Source: DATFQE01 sp963739085
Lineage (GTDB): Bacteria; Actinomycetota; Thermoleophilia; Gaiellales; Gaiellaceae
DNA length: 64,000 nt
Assembly (NCBI GenBank): GCA_963739085.1
Contig: CAVTZA010000013.1
Span: 192,249 to 256,248 of the forward strand
Direction of reading: 5' to 3'
The notes beneath the pieces are model-generated. The model did no database searches, was not told the DNA's origin, and worked only from the letters and a program-made list of their open reading frames with translations. The translations under genes were made by a program, and so were the position numbers. Below, piece after piece: positions 44,205 through 52,651 of the stretch (positions are counted from its first letter, which is position 1; each line of letters opens with the position of its first letter).

Positions 44205-44666
44205 ATGCTCGAGCTCGGGCACGTCACCGATCGCATGCCGCCCTTCAAGTACGCGGCCTACACGCGGGTCGGCTTCTCCGACACCGACGCACAGGGGATC
44301 GTGTACTACGGCCGCTACCTGCCTTACTTCGACCTTGCGCGAGTCGAGTACCACCGCCACCTCGACCTGCGGCACGTCGGCTCCGGGTACGAGTTCGTAA
44401 TGCGCGCGTCGTCGGTCGAGTACCACGCGCCTGCCCGCTTCGACGACCTGATCGAGGTGTTCGTCCGGGCGGCCCGGATCGGGCGGACGAGCGTCACGTT
44501 CGAGAACGCCGCCTACCGCGAGGACGACGTGCTCATGGTCACTGCCTCGCAGACGCTCGTGCTCGTCGACCTCGACGAGCGCAAGGCCTGCCCCATCCCG
44601 CAGTCGTACATCGACCGGGTGCGGGCATTCGAGGGAGCCGACCTTCAGGTCGGCGCGAAGGTGTGA
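44205..44666 (+). CDS. YbgC-like hotdog-fold acyl-CoA thioesterase
   Basis: A 153-residue 4-hydroxybenzoyl-CoA thioesterase family protein: YTRVGFSDTDAQGIVYYGRY carries the catalytic Asp and the GxVYYxxY signature, followed by FDLARVEYHRHLDLR and SSVEYHAPARFDDLIEVFVR. It hydrolyses a short or medium acyl-CoA. ATG 44205 gives 10 residues more than ATG 44235, which starts closer to the family consensus. TAGCAT lies 9 nt upstream. Its TGA overlaps the next GTG (GTGA), so it is coupled to the GAF gene. Confidence 0.88.
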   Translation: MLELGHVTDRMPPFKYAAYTRVGFSDTDAQGIVYYGRYLPYFDLARVEYHRHLDLRHVGSGYEFVMRASSVEYHAPARFDDLIEVFVRAARIGRTSVTFENAAYREDDVLMVTASQTLVLVDLDERKACPIPQSYIDRVRAFEGADLQVGAKV

Positions 44667-45031
44667 GCACGGACACCTATCGCGGCGCGCTCGATGCCGT
44701 CGAGCGGATCCTCAACCGCGGAGGCGACGCCGACGACCTCCTCCGCGCGATCGTCGCGGTCCTGCACGAACGCATCCCCCACTTCACCTGGGTCGGCATC
44801 GCGTTCATGGAGGAGGGCAAGCTCCAGCTGGGGCCCGAGTCCGGCGGCGGGGACGGCGAAGAGCTGAGCGCGCTCGTCACTTTCGAGGGCGCGCCCGTCG
44901 CGGAGCTCCTCGTCCGCCGCACTGCAACCGCGGACGACGAGCCGTTCCTCCAGCGCGTCGCGACCCTCGTCTCCCCCTACTGCCTCGTCGGCTGGGACAC
45001 GCAAGGCGTGCCCTGGTCGGACGTCTCCTGA
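44663..45031 (+). CDS. small stand-alone GAF-domain protein
   Basis: A 122-residue protein made of a single GAF-like domain: LDAVERILNRGGDADDLLRA, HFTWVGIAFMEEGKLQLGPE, APVAELLVRRTATADDEPFL, TLVSPYCLVGWDT. It resembles the fRMsr-type small GAF fold in size, but the catalytic Cys pattern of free-methionine sulfoxide reductase is not evident, so a ligand-sensing role is as likely. The GTG start overlaps the thioesterase stop by 4 bp. Confidence 0.78.
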   Translation: MSTDTYRGALDAVERILNRGGDADDLLRAIVAVLHERIPHFTWVGIAFMEEGKLQLGPESGGGDGEELSALVTFEGAPVAELLVRRTATADDEPFLQRVATLVSPYCLVGWDTQGVPWSDVS

Positions 45032-45070
45032 CGGATCACTCGATCGAGACATCACCCTCGAACGGGCGCG

Positions 45071-45217
45071 GGGTACCGCAAACGGGGGATAGGCAGAACC
45101 GCGATACCCGCCTACAACGACAGGTAGGGGGAGGGGCAGCAAGGCTGCGGCGCCCACCCGCTCGAGGACACGGGTGGGCGGCCGCGCCTCAAGTGCGGGG
45201 GAAACCATGTTTCCCCC
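45071..45217. other. cluster of four stem-loops, possible structured RNA or bidirectional terminator
   Basis: Four consecutive inverted repeats fill the gap between the convergent GAF and rel genes. They are GGGTACCGC/GCGATACCC (45071-45109, one mismatch), GCAGC/GCTGC around 45137-45149, CGCCCACCCG/CGGGTGGGCG (45151-45180, perfect) and GGGGGAAAC/GTTTCCCCC (45197-45217, perfect, 3-nt loop). The plus-strand sequence after the last hairpin is pyrimidine-rich. It matches no RNA family I know. Confidence 0.5.
45197..45217. terminator. 9-bp stem-loop, probable terminator of rel and/or the GAF operon
   Basis: GGGGGAAAC-CAT-GTTTCCCCC is perfectly paired. It lies 33 bp beyond the rel stop on the minus strand and is followed on the plus strand by CCCCCTTCTTCT. 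Confidence 0.55.
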
Positions 45218-45249
45218 ACAGACCCCCTTCTTCTAGGTTCTTCTGAACG

Positions 45250-47523
45250 TCATCCGGGCCGAGCAAGCTCGGCCCTGTTAGCGGCTTCGCCGCTGAGAAT
45301 TACGACGGGCGTCACGCGGTATGAGTCAAAGACCGCTTCGACACCTCGGAGCGAGCTGAGCAGCCCACGGAGTGACTTCACGTCGCCGAGCTCCGCCACG
45401 TACCAGTTCTTTGCCAGCTGGTCCTCGACTGTGCCGCCGTACGAGACGATGTTGGCGCCGTGCTCCGCGAACGTCCGCGCCACGTCTTCCAGGAGCCGCG
45501 GCCGGTCCCACGCGTGCACGGCGATGTGGACGCGGAAGCTCTGTGAGGCGCCGCCGTCCCACTCCACGGCCGTGAAGCGCTCCGGGTTGCGCATCAGCGC
45601 GCGCACGTTCGGACAGTCCCGCCGGTGCACCGTGATGCCCTTGCCCATCGAGATGTAGCCGACGACGTCGTCGCTCGGCACCGGCGTGCAGCACTTGGCC
45701 AGCCGGATCAGGACGTCCTGGACGCCGGGAACGCTGAGGCCGACGTTCCCGCTCGGGACGACGTGCCGCGCCTTCGGCGTCTTGAGCGGGACCGCCTCTT
45801 CCTCGGCGACCTCGCTCGTCTTCAGGCGCTGGAGCACCTTGTTGACGATCTGGCCGGTCGCGAGCTTCCCGGAGCCGACCGCGACGTAGAAGTCCTCGGC
45901 CTTCTTGAAGCCGGTCTCCCTGATCACCTGCGCGAGCACGGCAGAGCCCGCGAGCTTGCGGTACGGCAGGTTCTGCGCCTTCAGCGCCTGCTCGAGCGAC
46001 TCGCGGCCCTTCTGCTCAGCGTCCTCGCGCGTCTCGCGCGAGAACCACTGGCGGATCTTGTTGCGCGCCCGTGACGACGCGGCGAGCGTCATCCAGTCGC
46101 GCGACGGTCCACGGCCCCTCTTGGAAGTGAGGATCTCGACGAAGTCGCCGCTCTGCAGCCGGTAGTGGAGCGGCACGATCCGTCCGTTCACCTTCGCGCC
46201 GACGGTGCGGTGGCCGACGTCCGTATGGACCGCGTAGGCGAAGTCGATCGGCGTCGAGCCGGCCGGCAGTGTCTTGACCTCGCCCTTCGGCGTGAAGACG
46301 TAGACCTCGTCGTCGAAGAGGTCGGTCCGGAACGTCTTGATGAACTCGCGCGGGTCGGCCTCGTCCTGCTGCCAGTCCATGACCGACCGCACCCACTCCA
46401 GCCACTCGGGATCCGGCCCCTTGTGCTTGCCCTTCTTCGGCGCGCCCGGCTTGTACGAGTACCAATGGGCGGCGATTCCGAGCTCGGCCGTCTCGTGCAT
46501 CTCGCGCGTGCGTACCTGGATCTCGAGCGGCCGGCCCTGCGGCCCGATCACCGTCGTGTGCAGCGCCCGGTAGCGGTTGAACTTCGGCATCGCCACGTAG
46601 TCCTTGAACCGGCCGGGCATCGGCTTCCAGAGCGAGTGGATGAGCCCGAGCGCGCCGTAGCAGTCGCGCGTCCCCTCGTCGCCCGAGCGCTCCACGATCA
46701 CCCGCATCGCCGTGAGGTCGTAGATCTCGTTGAACTCGCGGCCCTTCTTGGCCATCTTGTCGTAGATCGAATAGAAGTGCTTGGCGCGGCCGGAGATCTC
46801 CGCCGGGATGCCGACCTTCTCCAGCTCGTGCCGCAGCACCTCGCTCGCGAGCGCCACGTGCTCCTCGCGGTCGGCCCGGCGCTCGGCGACCATCGCCTTG
46901 ATCTCGTCGTACTTGCGCGGATGCAGCGTCTGGAACGCGAGGTCCTCGAGCTCCCACTTGAGCGTGTGGATCCCGAGCCGGTGCGCGAGCGGCGCGTACA
47001 CCTCGAGTGCTTCGCGCGCCTTCTGGACCTGCTTCTGGCGGCCCAGGTACTCGATCGTGCGCAGGTTGTGCAGGCGGTCGGCGAGCTTGATCAGGATGAC
47101 GCGGACGTCCTGCGCCATCGCCACGACCATCTTGCGGTAGTTCTCGGCCTGGGCGTGCTCGCGACTCTGGAAGTGGACTCGCGTCAGCTTCGTGACGCCG
47201 TCGACCAGCTGCGCGATCTCGTCGCCGAACTCCGTGCGCAGCTCCTCGAGCTCGACGTCGGTGTCCTCGACGACGTCGTGCAGGAGCGCGGCCGCGATCG
47301 TCGGCTCGTCAAGGCGCAGCTCTGCGGTGATCTTCGCAACGCCGAATGGGTGGTGGATGAAGTCCTCGCCGGAGCGGCGCTGCTGCCCCTGGTGCGCTCG
47401 CTCGGCGAAGCGGAAGGCGTGCGTGATCAACTCGCGGTCGAGCTCAGGCATGTAGCTCTCGACCTCGGCAATCAACTCGTCGACGAGGTCCTGATGCTTT
47501 TCCGAAGCCTCGATGACCGCCAT
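45250..47523 (-). CDS. rel: bifunctional (p)ppGpp synthetase/hydrolase
   Basis: A 757-residue Rel/SpoT-family enzyme, the only one in the window. The HD hydrolase domain (about 45-195) has HAFRFAERAHQGQQRRSGED and ALLHDVVEDTDV, which is intact. The synthetase domain (about 240-350) has GRFKDYVAMPKFNRYRALHT and EIQVRTREMHETAELGIAAH. A TGS domain (VFTPKGEVKTLPAGSTPIDF) follows, then the conserved-Cys region (LAKCCTPVPSDDVVGYISMG) and an ACT domain. It makes and degrades the stringent-response alarmone. The open frame continues upstream, but ATG 47523 is the family start and follows TACACT by 6 nt. Confidence 0.95.
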   Translation of the reverse strand: MAVIEASEKHQDLVDELIAEVESYMPELDRELITHAFRFAERAHQGQQRRSGEDFIHHPFGVAKITAELRLDEPTIAAALLHDVVEDTDVELEELRTEFGDEIAQLVDGVTKLTRVHFQSREHAQAENYRKMVVAMAQDVRVILIKLADRLHNLRTIEYLGRQKQVQKAREALEVYAPLAHRLGIHTLKWELEDLAFQTLHPRKYDEIKAMVAERRADREEHVALASEVLRHELEKVGIPAEISGRAKHFYSIYDKMAKKGREFNEIYDLTAMRVIVERSGDEGTRDCYGALGLIHSLWKPMPGRFKDYVAMPKFNRYRALHTTVIGPQGRPLEIQVRTREMHETAELGIAAHWYSYKPGAPKKGKHKGPDPEWLEWVRSVMDWQQDEADPREFIKTFRTDLFDDEVYVFTPKGEVKTLPAGSTPIDFAYAVHTDVGHRTVGAKVNGRIVPLHYRLQSGDFVEILTSKRGRGPSRDWMTLAASSRARNKIRQWFSRETREDAEQKGRESLEQALKAQNLPYRKLAGSAVLAQVIRETGFKKAEDFYVAVGSGKLATGQIVNKVLQRLKTSEVAEEEAVPLKTPKARHVVPSGNVGLSVPGVQDVLIRLAKCCTPVPSDDVVGYISMGKGITVHRRDCPNVRALMRNPERFTAVEWDGGASQSFRVHIAVHAWDRPRLLEDVARTFAEHGANIVSYGGTVEDQLAKNWYVAELGDVKSLRGLLSSLRGVEAVFDSYRVTPVVILSGEAANRAELARPG

Positions 47524-47529
47524 GGACCA

Positions 47530-47535
47530 AGTGTA
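47530..47535 (-). promoter_or_regulatory. -10 box of rel, leaderless
   Basis: TACACT on the minus strand, 6 nt before ATG 47523. Confidence 0.55.
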
Positions 47536-47557
47536 CTCCGGGGTCTCGCTCTCACAG

Positions 47558-47576
47558 TTCCCGCCTCGGGCGGGAA
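47558..47576. promoter_or_regulatory. 19-bp perfect inverted repeat upstream of rel
   Basis: TTCCCGCC-TCG-GGCGGGAA is centred about 44 bp upstream of the predicted rel transcript start, at a position where an activator or repressor could bind. It could also be a hairpin at the end of recJ transcription, which reads through here. Confidence 0.4.
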
Positions 47577-47611
47577 GGAACGCCTTCGCATGGGGCGAAA
47601 ACCGTGTTTCC

Positions 47612-47758
47612 ATGCGCGTTCGTCGTCGCACCAGAGCACGTCGAGTCGATGAGCTGGCACGCCTGATGGTCGAGCTCGACCGCGCCTCCACCGATCGCCG
47701 CTTCCGCCCGCGGGGCGCCGGTTCGGGACGTGTGTCGCTGCTCCGCTTGAGCACCTAG
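47612..47758 (+). CDS. possible small basic protein
   Basis: A 48-codon frame from ATG 47612 (MRVRRRTRARRVDELARLMV) with one predicted amphipathic helix and an Arg-rich tail. It fills most of the gap between rel and recJ and ends 3 bp inside the recJ stop region. There is no ribosome site; a weak imperfect repeat GCATGG/CCATGC surrounds the start. It may be only chance in GC-rich DNA. Confidence 0.25.
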   Translation: MRVRRRTRARRVDELARLMVELDRASTDRRFRPRGAGSGRVSLLRLST

Positions 47759-49653
47759 GCTGCCTTCGGCATCACCTCCTCCGCCGGCTCATCGAGCAGG
47801 GCGCGGAAGGTCGCGGACTCGAGCAGGCTCCGCCACTCGGCGCCGTCCTCGTCGAGCCCGAGCTCGGCGAAGATCGTGCGCGCCTCGCTGGTACGGGCCT
47901 CGGCGGGCTTCCTCCACTCCTCGGCAAGCCTCGCGCGGGCGACGTGGAAGCGCTCGCTCGCGTCGAAGACGCGGCGGACGACGAGCTGCGGCGCCACCGT
48001 GCCGTTCCAGCGGTTCTCCTCCAGCCGGAAGGCGACGTCGTGCGTACCCACCCGGCGCACGCGATCGAGCTGAGGGCCCATCCCGAAGGCGATGGCGCTC
48101 CCCGCGTCGCGACCGCGGTCACGCACCCGGAAGCGCAAGTGCCGGCCCTCCCCCACCGTGGCCGGCTCGGAGATCTCGCAGCTCCCGAGCAGGAGCATGA
48201 CGCCCGGGTTTCCGAGCCCGAACGGAGCGAGCCGACCCAGCTCGGCCGCGAGGTCGAGCGTGAGCTCCCGCGGCGAGACGGCCGCGTCGACGTAGGTGAC
48301 CTGCTCGAGGTCACGCGCGTCCAGCCTGGAGTCCGCGTGGACGGCGAATGCCTCGACGAAGGCGTCGAGCCGCTCGGCCGTGACGCTGAGGCCGGCCGCG
48401 GCACGATGCCCGCCCCAGCGCTCGAGCAGGTCGGAGCAGGCGGCCAGGCCGCCGTGCAGGTCGTAGGCGGGGATCGACCGACCCGAGCCTTTCCACTCCC
48501 CGTCCGCGCCCGCGAGCAGCACGACCGGGCGATGGAAGCGCTCGGCGAGGCGCGAGGCGACGATACCGATGACCCCCTCGTGCCAGCCCTCGTCGGCGAT
48601 CACGTAACCGCGCCGGCGCCGGCGGCTCTCGGGCCAGCCCTCGACCTGCTCGACTGCTTCGCGCAGGATGCGCTGCTCGACCGCCTGTCGGTCGCGGTTG
48701 AGTACCTCGAGCCGCTCAGCGAGGCGGCGCGCCTCGTCGTGGTCGTCCGTGAGCAGCAGCTCGAGCGCCTCGACCGGCCGGCAGAGACGACCGGCGGCGT
48801 TGATCCGTGGCCCGAGCCGAAAGCCGACGGCGCCCTCGTCGACGGCCGCGGGATCGACGTGAGCGGTCTCCATCAGTGCCCGCAGCCCCGGCCGCTGGGT
48901 CCGCGCGAGCGCACGAAGGCCGGCGATCGCGAGCGCGCGGTTCTCGTCCACCAGCGGGACGACGTCAGCGATCGTGGCCAGGGCGACGAGGTCGAGCTGG
49001 CGACTCAGCATCTCGCTGTCTGCGCCGAGCAGGGCCTGTCCGAGCTTGTAGACGACGCCCGTGCCGCAGAGCTCCGGGAACGGGTAGTCGGACGGCCTGG
49101 TGGCGACGATCGGGCAGTCGGGCAGCGTCTCCCCGGGCCGGTGATGGTCGGTGACGACGACCTCGAGGCCCGCCGCCTTCGCCTCCGCGATCTCCGAGAC
49201 CGCCGTGACGCCGCAGTCGACCGTCAGCACCAGACCGCACTCTTCCTGCGCGAGCCTGACGAGGGTGTCCCGCGAGACCCCGTAGCCCTCCTCGAAGCGG
49301 CTCGGCAGGTGCCACTCCACGTCGGCGCCGAGCTCGCGGAGGATCAGCACTGCGAGGGCGGTGGCGCAGATCCCGTCGACGTCGTAGTCGCCGTGAACGC
49401 AGATCCGCTTGCCCGCCGCGACGGCCCCCCGGATCGCGTCGCAGGCCGCAGCCATGTCGCCGAGCAGGAACGGGTCGTGGCCCGGGTCGGCCCCGTCCAG
49501 GAAGGCCCGAGCGGCCGCGGGCTCGGCGAGCCCGCGGCGGACGAGGACGCGCGCCGTCGTCTCGCTCACGCCGAGCGCGCGGGCGAGGCCACGCGCTGTC
49601 GGCGTGTCGCAATCCGGGATCGACCATCTGCCCTCGTCCATGGGAACGGCCAC
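47755..49653 (-). CDS. recJ: single-stranded-DNA-specific exonuclease RecJ
   Basis: A 632-residue DHH/DHHA1 nuclease degrading single-stranded DNA 5' to 3' in recombination and repair. The motifs are ICVHGDYDVDGICATALAVL (DHH motif I), LTVDCGVTAVSEI, VVTDHHRPGETLPDCPIVAT (DHH), GFRLGPRINAAGRL, the DHHA1 motif ERWGGHRAAAGLSV and an OB-fold region ending the protein. It shows the standard domain order of bacterial RecJ. GTG 49653 precedes the conserved RWSIPDCD; ATG 49641 is the alternative. It lies upstream of and co-directional with rel. Confidence 0.94.
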   Translation of the reverse strand: MAVPMDEGRWSIPDCDTPTARGLARALGVSETTARVLVRRGLAEPAAARAFLDGADPGHDPFLLGDMAAACDAIRGAVAAGKRICVHGDYDVDGICATALAVLILRELGADVEWHLPSRFEEGYGVSRDTLVRLAQEECGLVLTVDCGVTAVSEIAEAKAAGLEVVVTDHHRPGETLPDCPIVATRPSDYPFPELCGTGVVYKLGQALLGADSEMLSRQLDLVALATIADVVPLVDENRALAIAGLRALARTQRPGLRALMETAHVDPAAVDEGAVGFRLGPRINAAGRLCRPVEALELLLTDDHDEARRLAERLEVLNRDRQAVEQRILREAVEQVEGWPESRRRRRGYVIADEGWHEGVIGIVASRLAERFHRPVVLLAGADGEWKGSGRSIPAYDLHGGLAACSDLLERWGGHRAAAGLSVTAERLDAFVEAFAVHADSRLDARDLEQVTYVDAAVSPRELTLDLAAELGRLAPFGLGNPGVMLLLGSCEISEPATVGEGRHLRFRVRDRGRDAGSAIAFGMGPQLDRVRRVGTHDVAFRLEENRWNGTVAPQLVVRRVFDASERFHVARARLAEEWRKPAEARTSEARTIFAELGLDEDGAEWRSLLESATFRALLDEPAEEVMPKAA

Positions 49654-49711
49654 GGTACGGAGGCGATCGGACGGCGCTGAGACCCCGACGAGACGACTAT
49701 CCTGACCGGCG

Positions 49712-50167
49712 GTGGCCGAGGCGAACTACTCCTCAGGCGCGGACTACGTCGTCGAGTTTCTCGGCTACCGCTTCGGCTTCAACGCAGCCGATTTCGAGCA
49801 GCGCGTGAACGCCGCGGCGGTCAAGCTCGGCCTCGTCCCCTCCAACGACCTGGACGAGGAGGAGACCGCCGACGTCGTCGAGCTCACGGCCGACGGCCGG
49901 ATCGTCGACCCGCAAAGCGACCTCGGCCGCTATCTCGTGCGTCACTGGGAGCGCCTCTCGCTCGTCGATGGGGAGTCGCTCGTCTACTGGCTGCGCAAGC
50001 TCGTCTTCCGCGGCGCGTGGCTCGACCACCGCGTCAAGGAAGGGCTCCTCGACGTCGAGTGGGACGACGACGTCGCCGAGTTCGGCTACCGCGACCCGCG
50101 CGGCGACCGCGCGCTGCTCGAGCTCGCGCCCGTGCCTTCATGGCACGAGCTGCAGTTTCGGCGCTAG
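49712..50167 (+). CDS. conserved hypothetical protein
   Basis: A 151-residue protein of mixed alpha/beta prediction (SSGADYVVEFLGYRFGFNAA, LSLVDGESLVYWLRKLVFRG, LDVEWDDDVAEFGYRDPRGD). I do not recognise the family. GTG 49712 follows TATCCT by 8 nt, so it is probably leaderless. It converges on the last gene of the ruv operon with a 4-bp overlap. Confidence 0.65.
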   Translation: MAEANYSSGADYVVEFLGYRFGFNAADFEQRVNAAAVKLGLVPSNDLDEEETADVVELTADGRIVDPQSDLGRYLVRHWERLSLVDGESLVYWLRKLVFRGAWLDHRVKEGLLDVEWDDDVAEFGYRDPRGDRALLELAPVPSWHELQFRR

Positions 50168-50487
50168 CCGGTCTCGCGGAGCGAGAACCCGAAGCGTGAC
50201 GGCTTGTCGAAGGCCGCGTAGAGCTCGATTCGCTGGATCATCGCGATCGGGACGATCAGCTCGGGCGGCAGCTCCTGGTCGCCCGGGTGTGGACGAATCG
50301 TCACGAACCCGTAACCGGGCTCGGGCAGAAGCGCATCGACGACGAAGCGCCATCCGTCGCGCAGCTCGATCTCGACCGCGGCCTGCTCGACCCCGCGTTC
50401 CTGCGCGAAGCGTCCGATCTGGCGGTGGATCCGAGCGACGAAGTCGTCGTGGGGGCCGGGCGCGCCGGGAGTCCAGAGCTCGGTCAC
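50164..50487 (-). CDS. hypothetical protein, last gene of the ruv operon
   Basis: A 107-residue protein: HDDFVARIHRQIGRFAQERG, AAVEIELRDGWRFVVDALLP, GYGFVTIRPHPGDQELPPEL. No known domain is recognised. GTG 50487 lies 4 bp after the ruvB stop, so it is co-transcribed with ruvCAB, which suggests a role near recombination or a structural hitch-hiker. The longer open frame upstream lies inside ruvB and is ignored. Confidence 0.7.
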   Translation of the reverse strand: MTELWTPGAPGPHDDFVARIHRQIGRFAQERGVEQAAVEIELRDGWRFVVDALLPEPGYGFVTIRPHPGDQELPPELIVPIAMIQRIELYAAFDKPSRFGFSLRETG

Positions 50488-50491
50488 GCGC

Positions 50492-51508
50492 CTAGAACAG
50501 CGACCCTGCGCCCTTGGCGACCGGGGCGCCGAGATGCGAGCGGCCGAGCTTCGTGACGACCCGCCCGCGCGGCGTCCGCTGCAGGAAGCCCAGCTGCAGC
50601 AGGTAGGGCTCGTACACGTCCTCGACCGTGTCCGACTCCTCGCCGAGCGCAACAGCGAGCGTCGAGAGGCCGACCGGGCCGCCGTCGAAGCGCTCGACGA
50701 TCGCCCTGAGCAGCTCGCGGTCGGTGCGTTCGAGGCCCTGGTCGTCGACCTCGAGCAGGTCGAGCGCCTCGGCGGCGATCGCGTCGGTGACGACGCCTGC
50801 ATGCCGTACCTCGGCCACGTCGCGGACGCGCCGGAGGATGCGGTTCGCGATCCGGGGCGTGCCGCGCGAGCGCCTGGCGATCTCGTCGGCGGCGTCGGGC
50901 GTGATCTCGACGCCGAGGATCCGAGCCGAGCGGCGGACGATCGTGCCGAGCTCCGCCGGCTCGTAGTACTCCAGCCGGAAGGTCATGCCGAAGCGGTCGC
51001 GGAGCGGTGTCGTCAGCAACCCGGTGCGGGTTGTGGCGCCGACGAGCGTGAACGGCGGCAGGTCGAGCGTGAGCGTCCGCGCCGCCGGCCCCTGGCCGAG
51101 CACGATGTCGAGGCGGAAGTCCTCGAGCGCCGGATAGAAGATCTCCTCGACGGCGCGCGACAGCCGGTGGATCTCGTCCACGAACAGCACGTCGCGCTCC
51201 TCCATCGCGGTGAGGATCGCGGCGATGTCGCCCTTGCGCTCGAGCGCCGGGCCGGCCACGGAGCGGATGCCGACGCCGAGCTCCTCGCGCACGATGTACG
51301 CGAGGCTCGTCTTGCCGAGGCCCGGCGGGCCGACGAGCAGCACGTGGTCGAGCGCCTCGCCGCGGCTCTTGGCCGCCAGCAGGGCGATCGAGAGTTGCTC
51401 CTTGACGCGCTCCTGGCCGACGAAGTCGTCGAGGCAGCGCGGCCGCAGCGAACGCTCGAGCTCGTCCTCGTCGGAGCTCCGTAGCACCGGGGCCATGAAC
51501 TCGGTCAT
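50492..51508 (-). CDS. ruvB: Holliday junction branch-migration ATPase RuvB
   Basis: A 338-residue AAA+ motor that drives branch migration with RuvA. Walker A is DHVLLVGPPGLGKTSLAYIV, Walker B is RDVLFVDEIHRLSRAVEEIF, sensor 1 is TLVGATTRTGLLTTPLRDRF and the sensor 2/winged-helix part is DGGPVGLSTLAVALGEESDT with LQLGFLQRTPRGRV. Full length. The ATG overlaps the ruvA stop by 4 bp. Confidence 0.97.
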   Translation of the reverse strand: MTEFMAPVLRSSDEDELERSLRPRCLDDFVGQERVKEQLSIALLAAKSRGEALDHVLLVGPPGLGKTSLAYIVREELGVGIRSVAGPALERKGDIAAILTAMEERDVLFVDEIHRLSRAVEEIFYPALEDFRLDIVLGQGPAARTLTLDLPPFTLVGATTRTGLLTTPLRDRFGMTFRLEYYEPAELGTIVRRSARILGVEITPDAADEIARRSRGTPRIANRILRRVRDVAEVRHAGVVTDAIAAEALDLLEVDDQGLERTDRELLRAIVERFDGGPVGLSTLAVALGEESDTVEDVYEPYLLQLGFLQRTPRGRVVTKLGRSHLGAPVAKGAGSLF

Positions 51509-52077
51509 GCCGCCCTCCGCAGCGCCAGCCGGATCCGCTCCTCGGGCGCAAGGTCGGGGTCGACGGCTGCGAGCGCTTGCTCCGCCTCGACGACCGAGAA
51601 GCCAAGCTCCACCAACGCGTCCCTGGCCACGAGCTCGGGCGCCGCGCCGGAACGGCTCTCCACGTCTGCGGCCGCCTCGCTACCGAGCTTCTCACGCAGC
51701 TCGAGCACGACACGCTGGGCCGTCTTCTTGCCGATGCCCGGAATCGCGACGAAGCGGGCCGTGTCCTCGAGCGCGATCGCGCGCCTGAGGTCGGTGGGAG
51801 TGGAGCCGGAGACGATCGCCAGCGCCACCTTCGGCCCCACGCCCGAGACCGAGAGCAGGTGCTCGAAGAGCTCACGTTCGGCCGCGTCCGCGAAACCGTA
51901 GAGCTGCAGCGCGTCCTCGCGCACGTGCGTGTAGACCTCGACCGTCACTTCGTCCGCGCCCTGCGCGCGCCGCAAGGCGCTCTGCGTCGCCGTGACGAGA
52001 TAGCCGACCCCGTTCACGTCGAGGACGAGCGCGTCACCTCGCAGACCCGCGGGCCTCCCGGTCAAGCGCGCAATCAT
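51505..52077 (-). CDS. ruvA: Holliday junction-binding protein RuvA
   Basis: A 190-residue protein with an OB fold (MIARLTGRPAGLRGDALVLD, DALQLYGFADAAERELFEHL), tandem helix-hairpin-helix motifs (LLSVSGVGPKVALAIVSGST, FVAIPGIGKKTAQRVVLELR) and a C-terminal UBA-like domain that contacts RuvB. The tetramer holds the four-way junction. The stop overlaps the ruvB start and its own start overlaps ruvC by 4 bp. Confidence 0.96.
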   Translation of the reverse strand: MIARLTGRPAGLRGDALVLDVNGVGYLVTATQSALRRAQGADEVTVEVYTHVREDALQLYGFADAAERELFEHLLSVSGVGPKVALAIVSGSTPTDLRRAIALEDTARFVAIPGIGKKTAQRVVLELREKLGSEAAADVESRSGAAPELVARDALVELGFSVVEAEQALAAVDPDLAPEERIRLALRRAA

Positions 52078-52562
52078 CCGACTGCGCGCAGGAGCGGCGG
52101 CGCCAGTGCGTGACAGATCGCGACTGCGAGCGCGTCGGCCGCGTGGTGGGGCTCCGGGAGCTGCTCGAGCCCGAGGATCGCCTGCACCATGCGCTGCACC
52201 TGCGCCTTCTCCGCACGACCGTAGCCGCAGACCGCCTGCTTCACGTGGGCGGGCGCGTACTCAACGGCCTCGACGCCGCCGAGCTCGCAGGCGACGAGGA
52301 TGGCGCCGCGCGCCTGCCCGACCGAGAGCGCGGTACGGGCGTCGGCGCCGACGAAGGACTCCTCGAGCGCGACGGCATCGGGCCGGTGGTCCTCGATGAG
52401 CTGCCTCACGCCGTCGCAGATCCTCCCGAGGCGGACCTGCGGTCGTTGCGCCGCCCCTGTCTTCCAGCAGCCGTGGTCGAGTGCCGTGAGGCGGTTTCCT
52501 TTTCCTCGGACGATGGCGTACCCGCATGCGGCCGTCCCCGGATCGATGCCGATGACCTTCAC
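52074..52562 (-). CDS. ruvC: Holliday junction resolvase RuvC
   Basis: A 162-residue RNase H-fold endonuclease. The catalytic acids are visible in VIGIDPGTAACGYAIV (Asp7), AVALEESFVGADARTALSVG (Glu) and EPHHAADALAVAICHA (the last Asp). It cuts junctions symmetrically after RuvAB migration. It heads the ruvC-ruvA-ruvB-50164 operon; TAACCT lies 6 nt before GTG 52562. In most actinobacteria yebC directly precedes ruvC; here 1.9 kb separates them. Confidence 0.96.
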   Translation of the reverse strand: MKVIGIDPGTAACGYAIVRGKGNRLTALDHGCWKTGAAQRPQVRLGRICDGVRQLIEDHRPDAVALEESFVGADARTALSVGQARGAILVACELGGVEAVEYAPAHVKQAVCGYGRAEKAQVQRMVQAILGLEQLPEPHHAADALAVAICHALAPPLLRAVG

Positions 52563-52568
52563 GCTGCG

Positions 52569-52574
52569 AGGTTA
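52569..52574 (-). promoter_or_regulatory. -10 box of the ruv operon, leaderless
   Basis: TAACCT on the minus strand, 6 nt before GTG 52562. I see no LexA-type CGAAC-N4-GTTCG box beside it. Confidence 0.45.
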
Positions 52575-52651
52575 GGCGGCGCTTCGGACGTTCCTGCCTT
52601 GGGATCCCCAGGGACAAACCGTGCTCGTTCGGCTGACGTAATTCCGGGCGA

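Noticed and set aside
45071..45217. tmRNA, RNase P RNA, SRP RNA or a riboswitch
   Set aside because: None of their conserved sequence blocks could be recognised; only stem-loop structure is visible.
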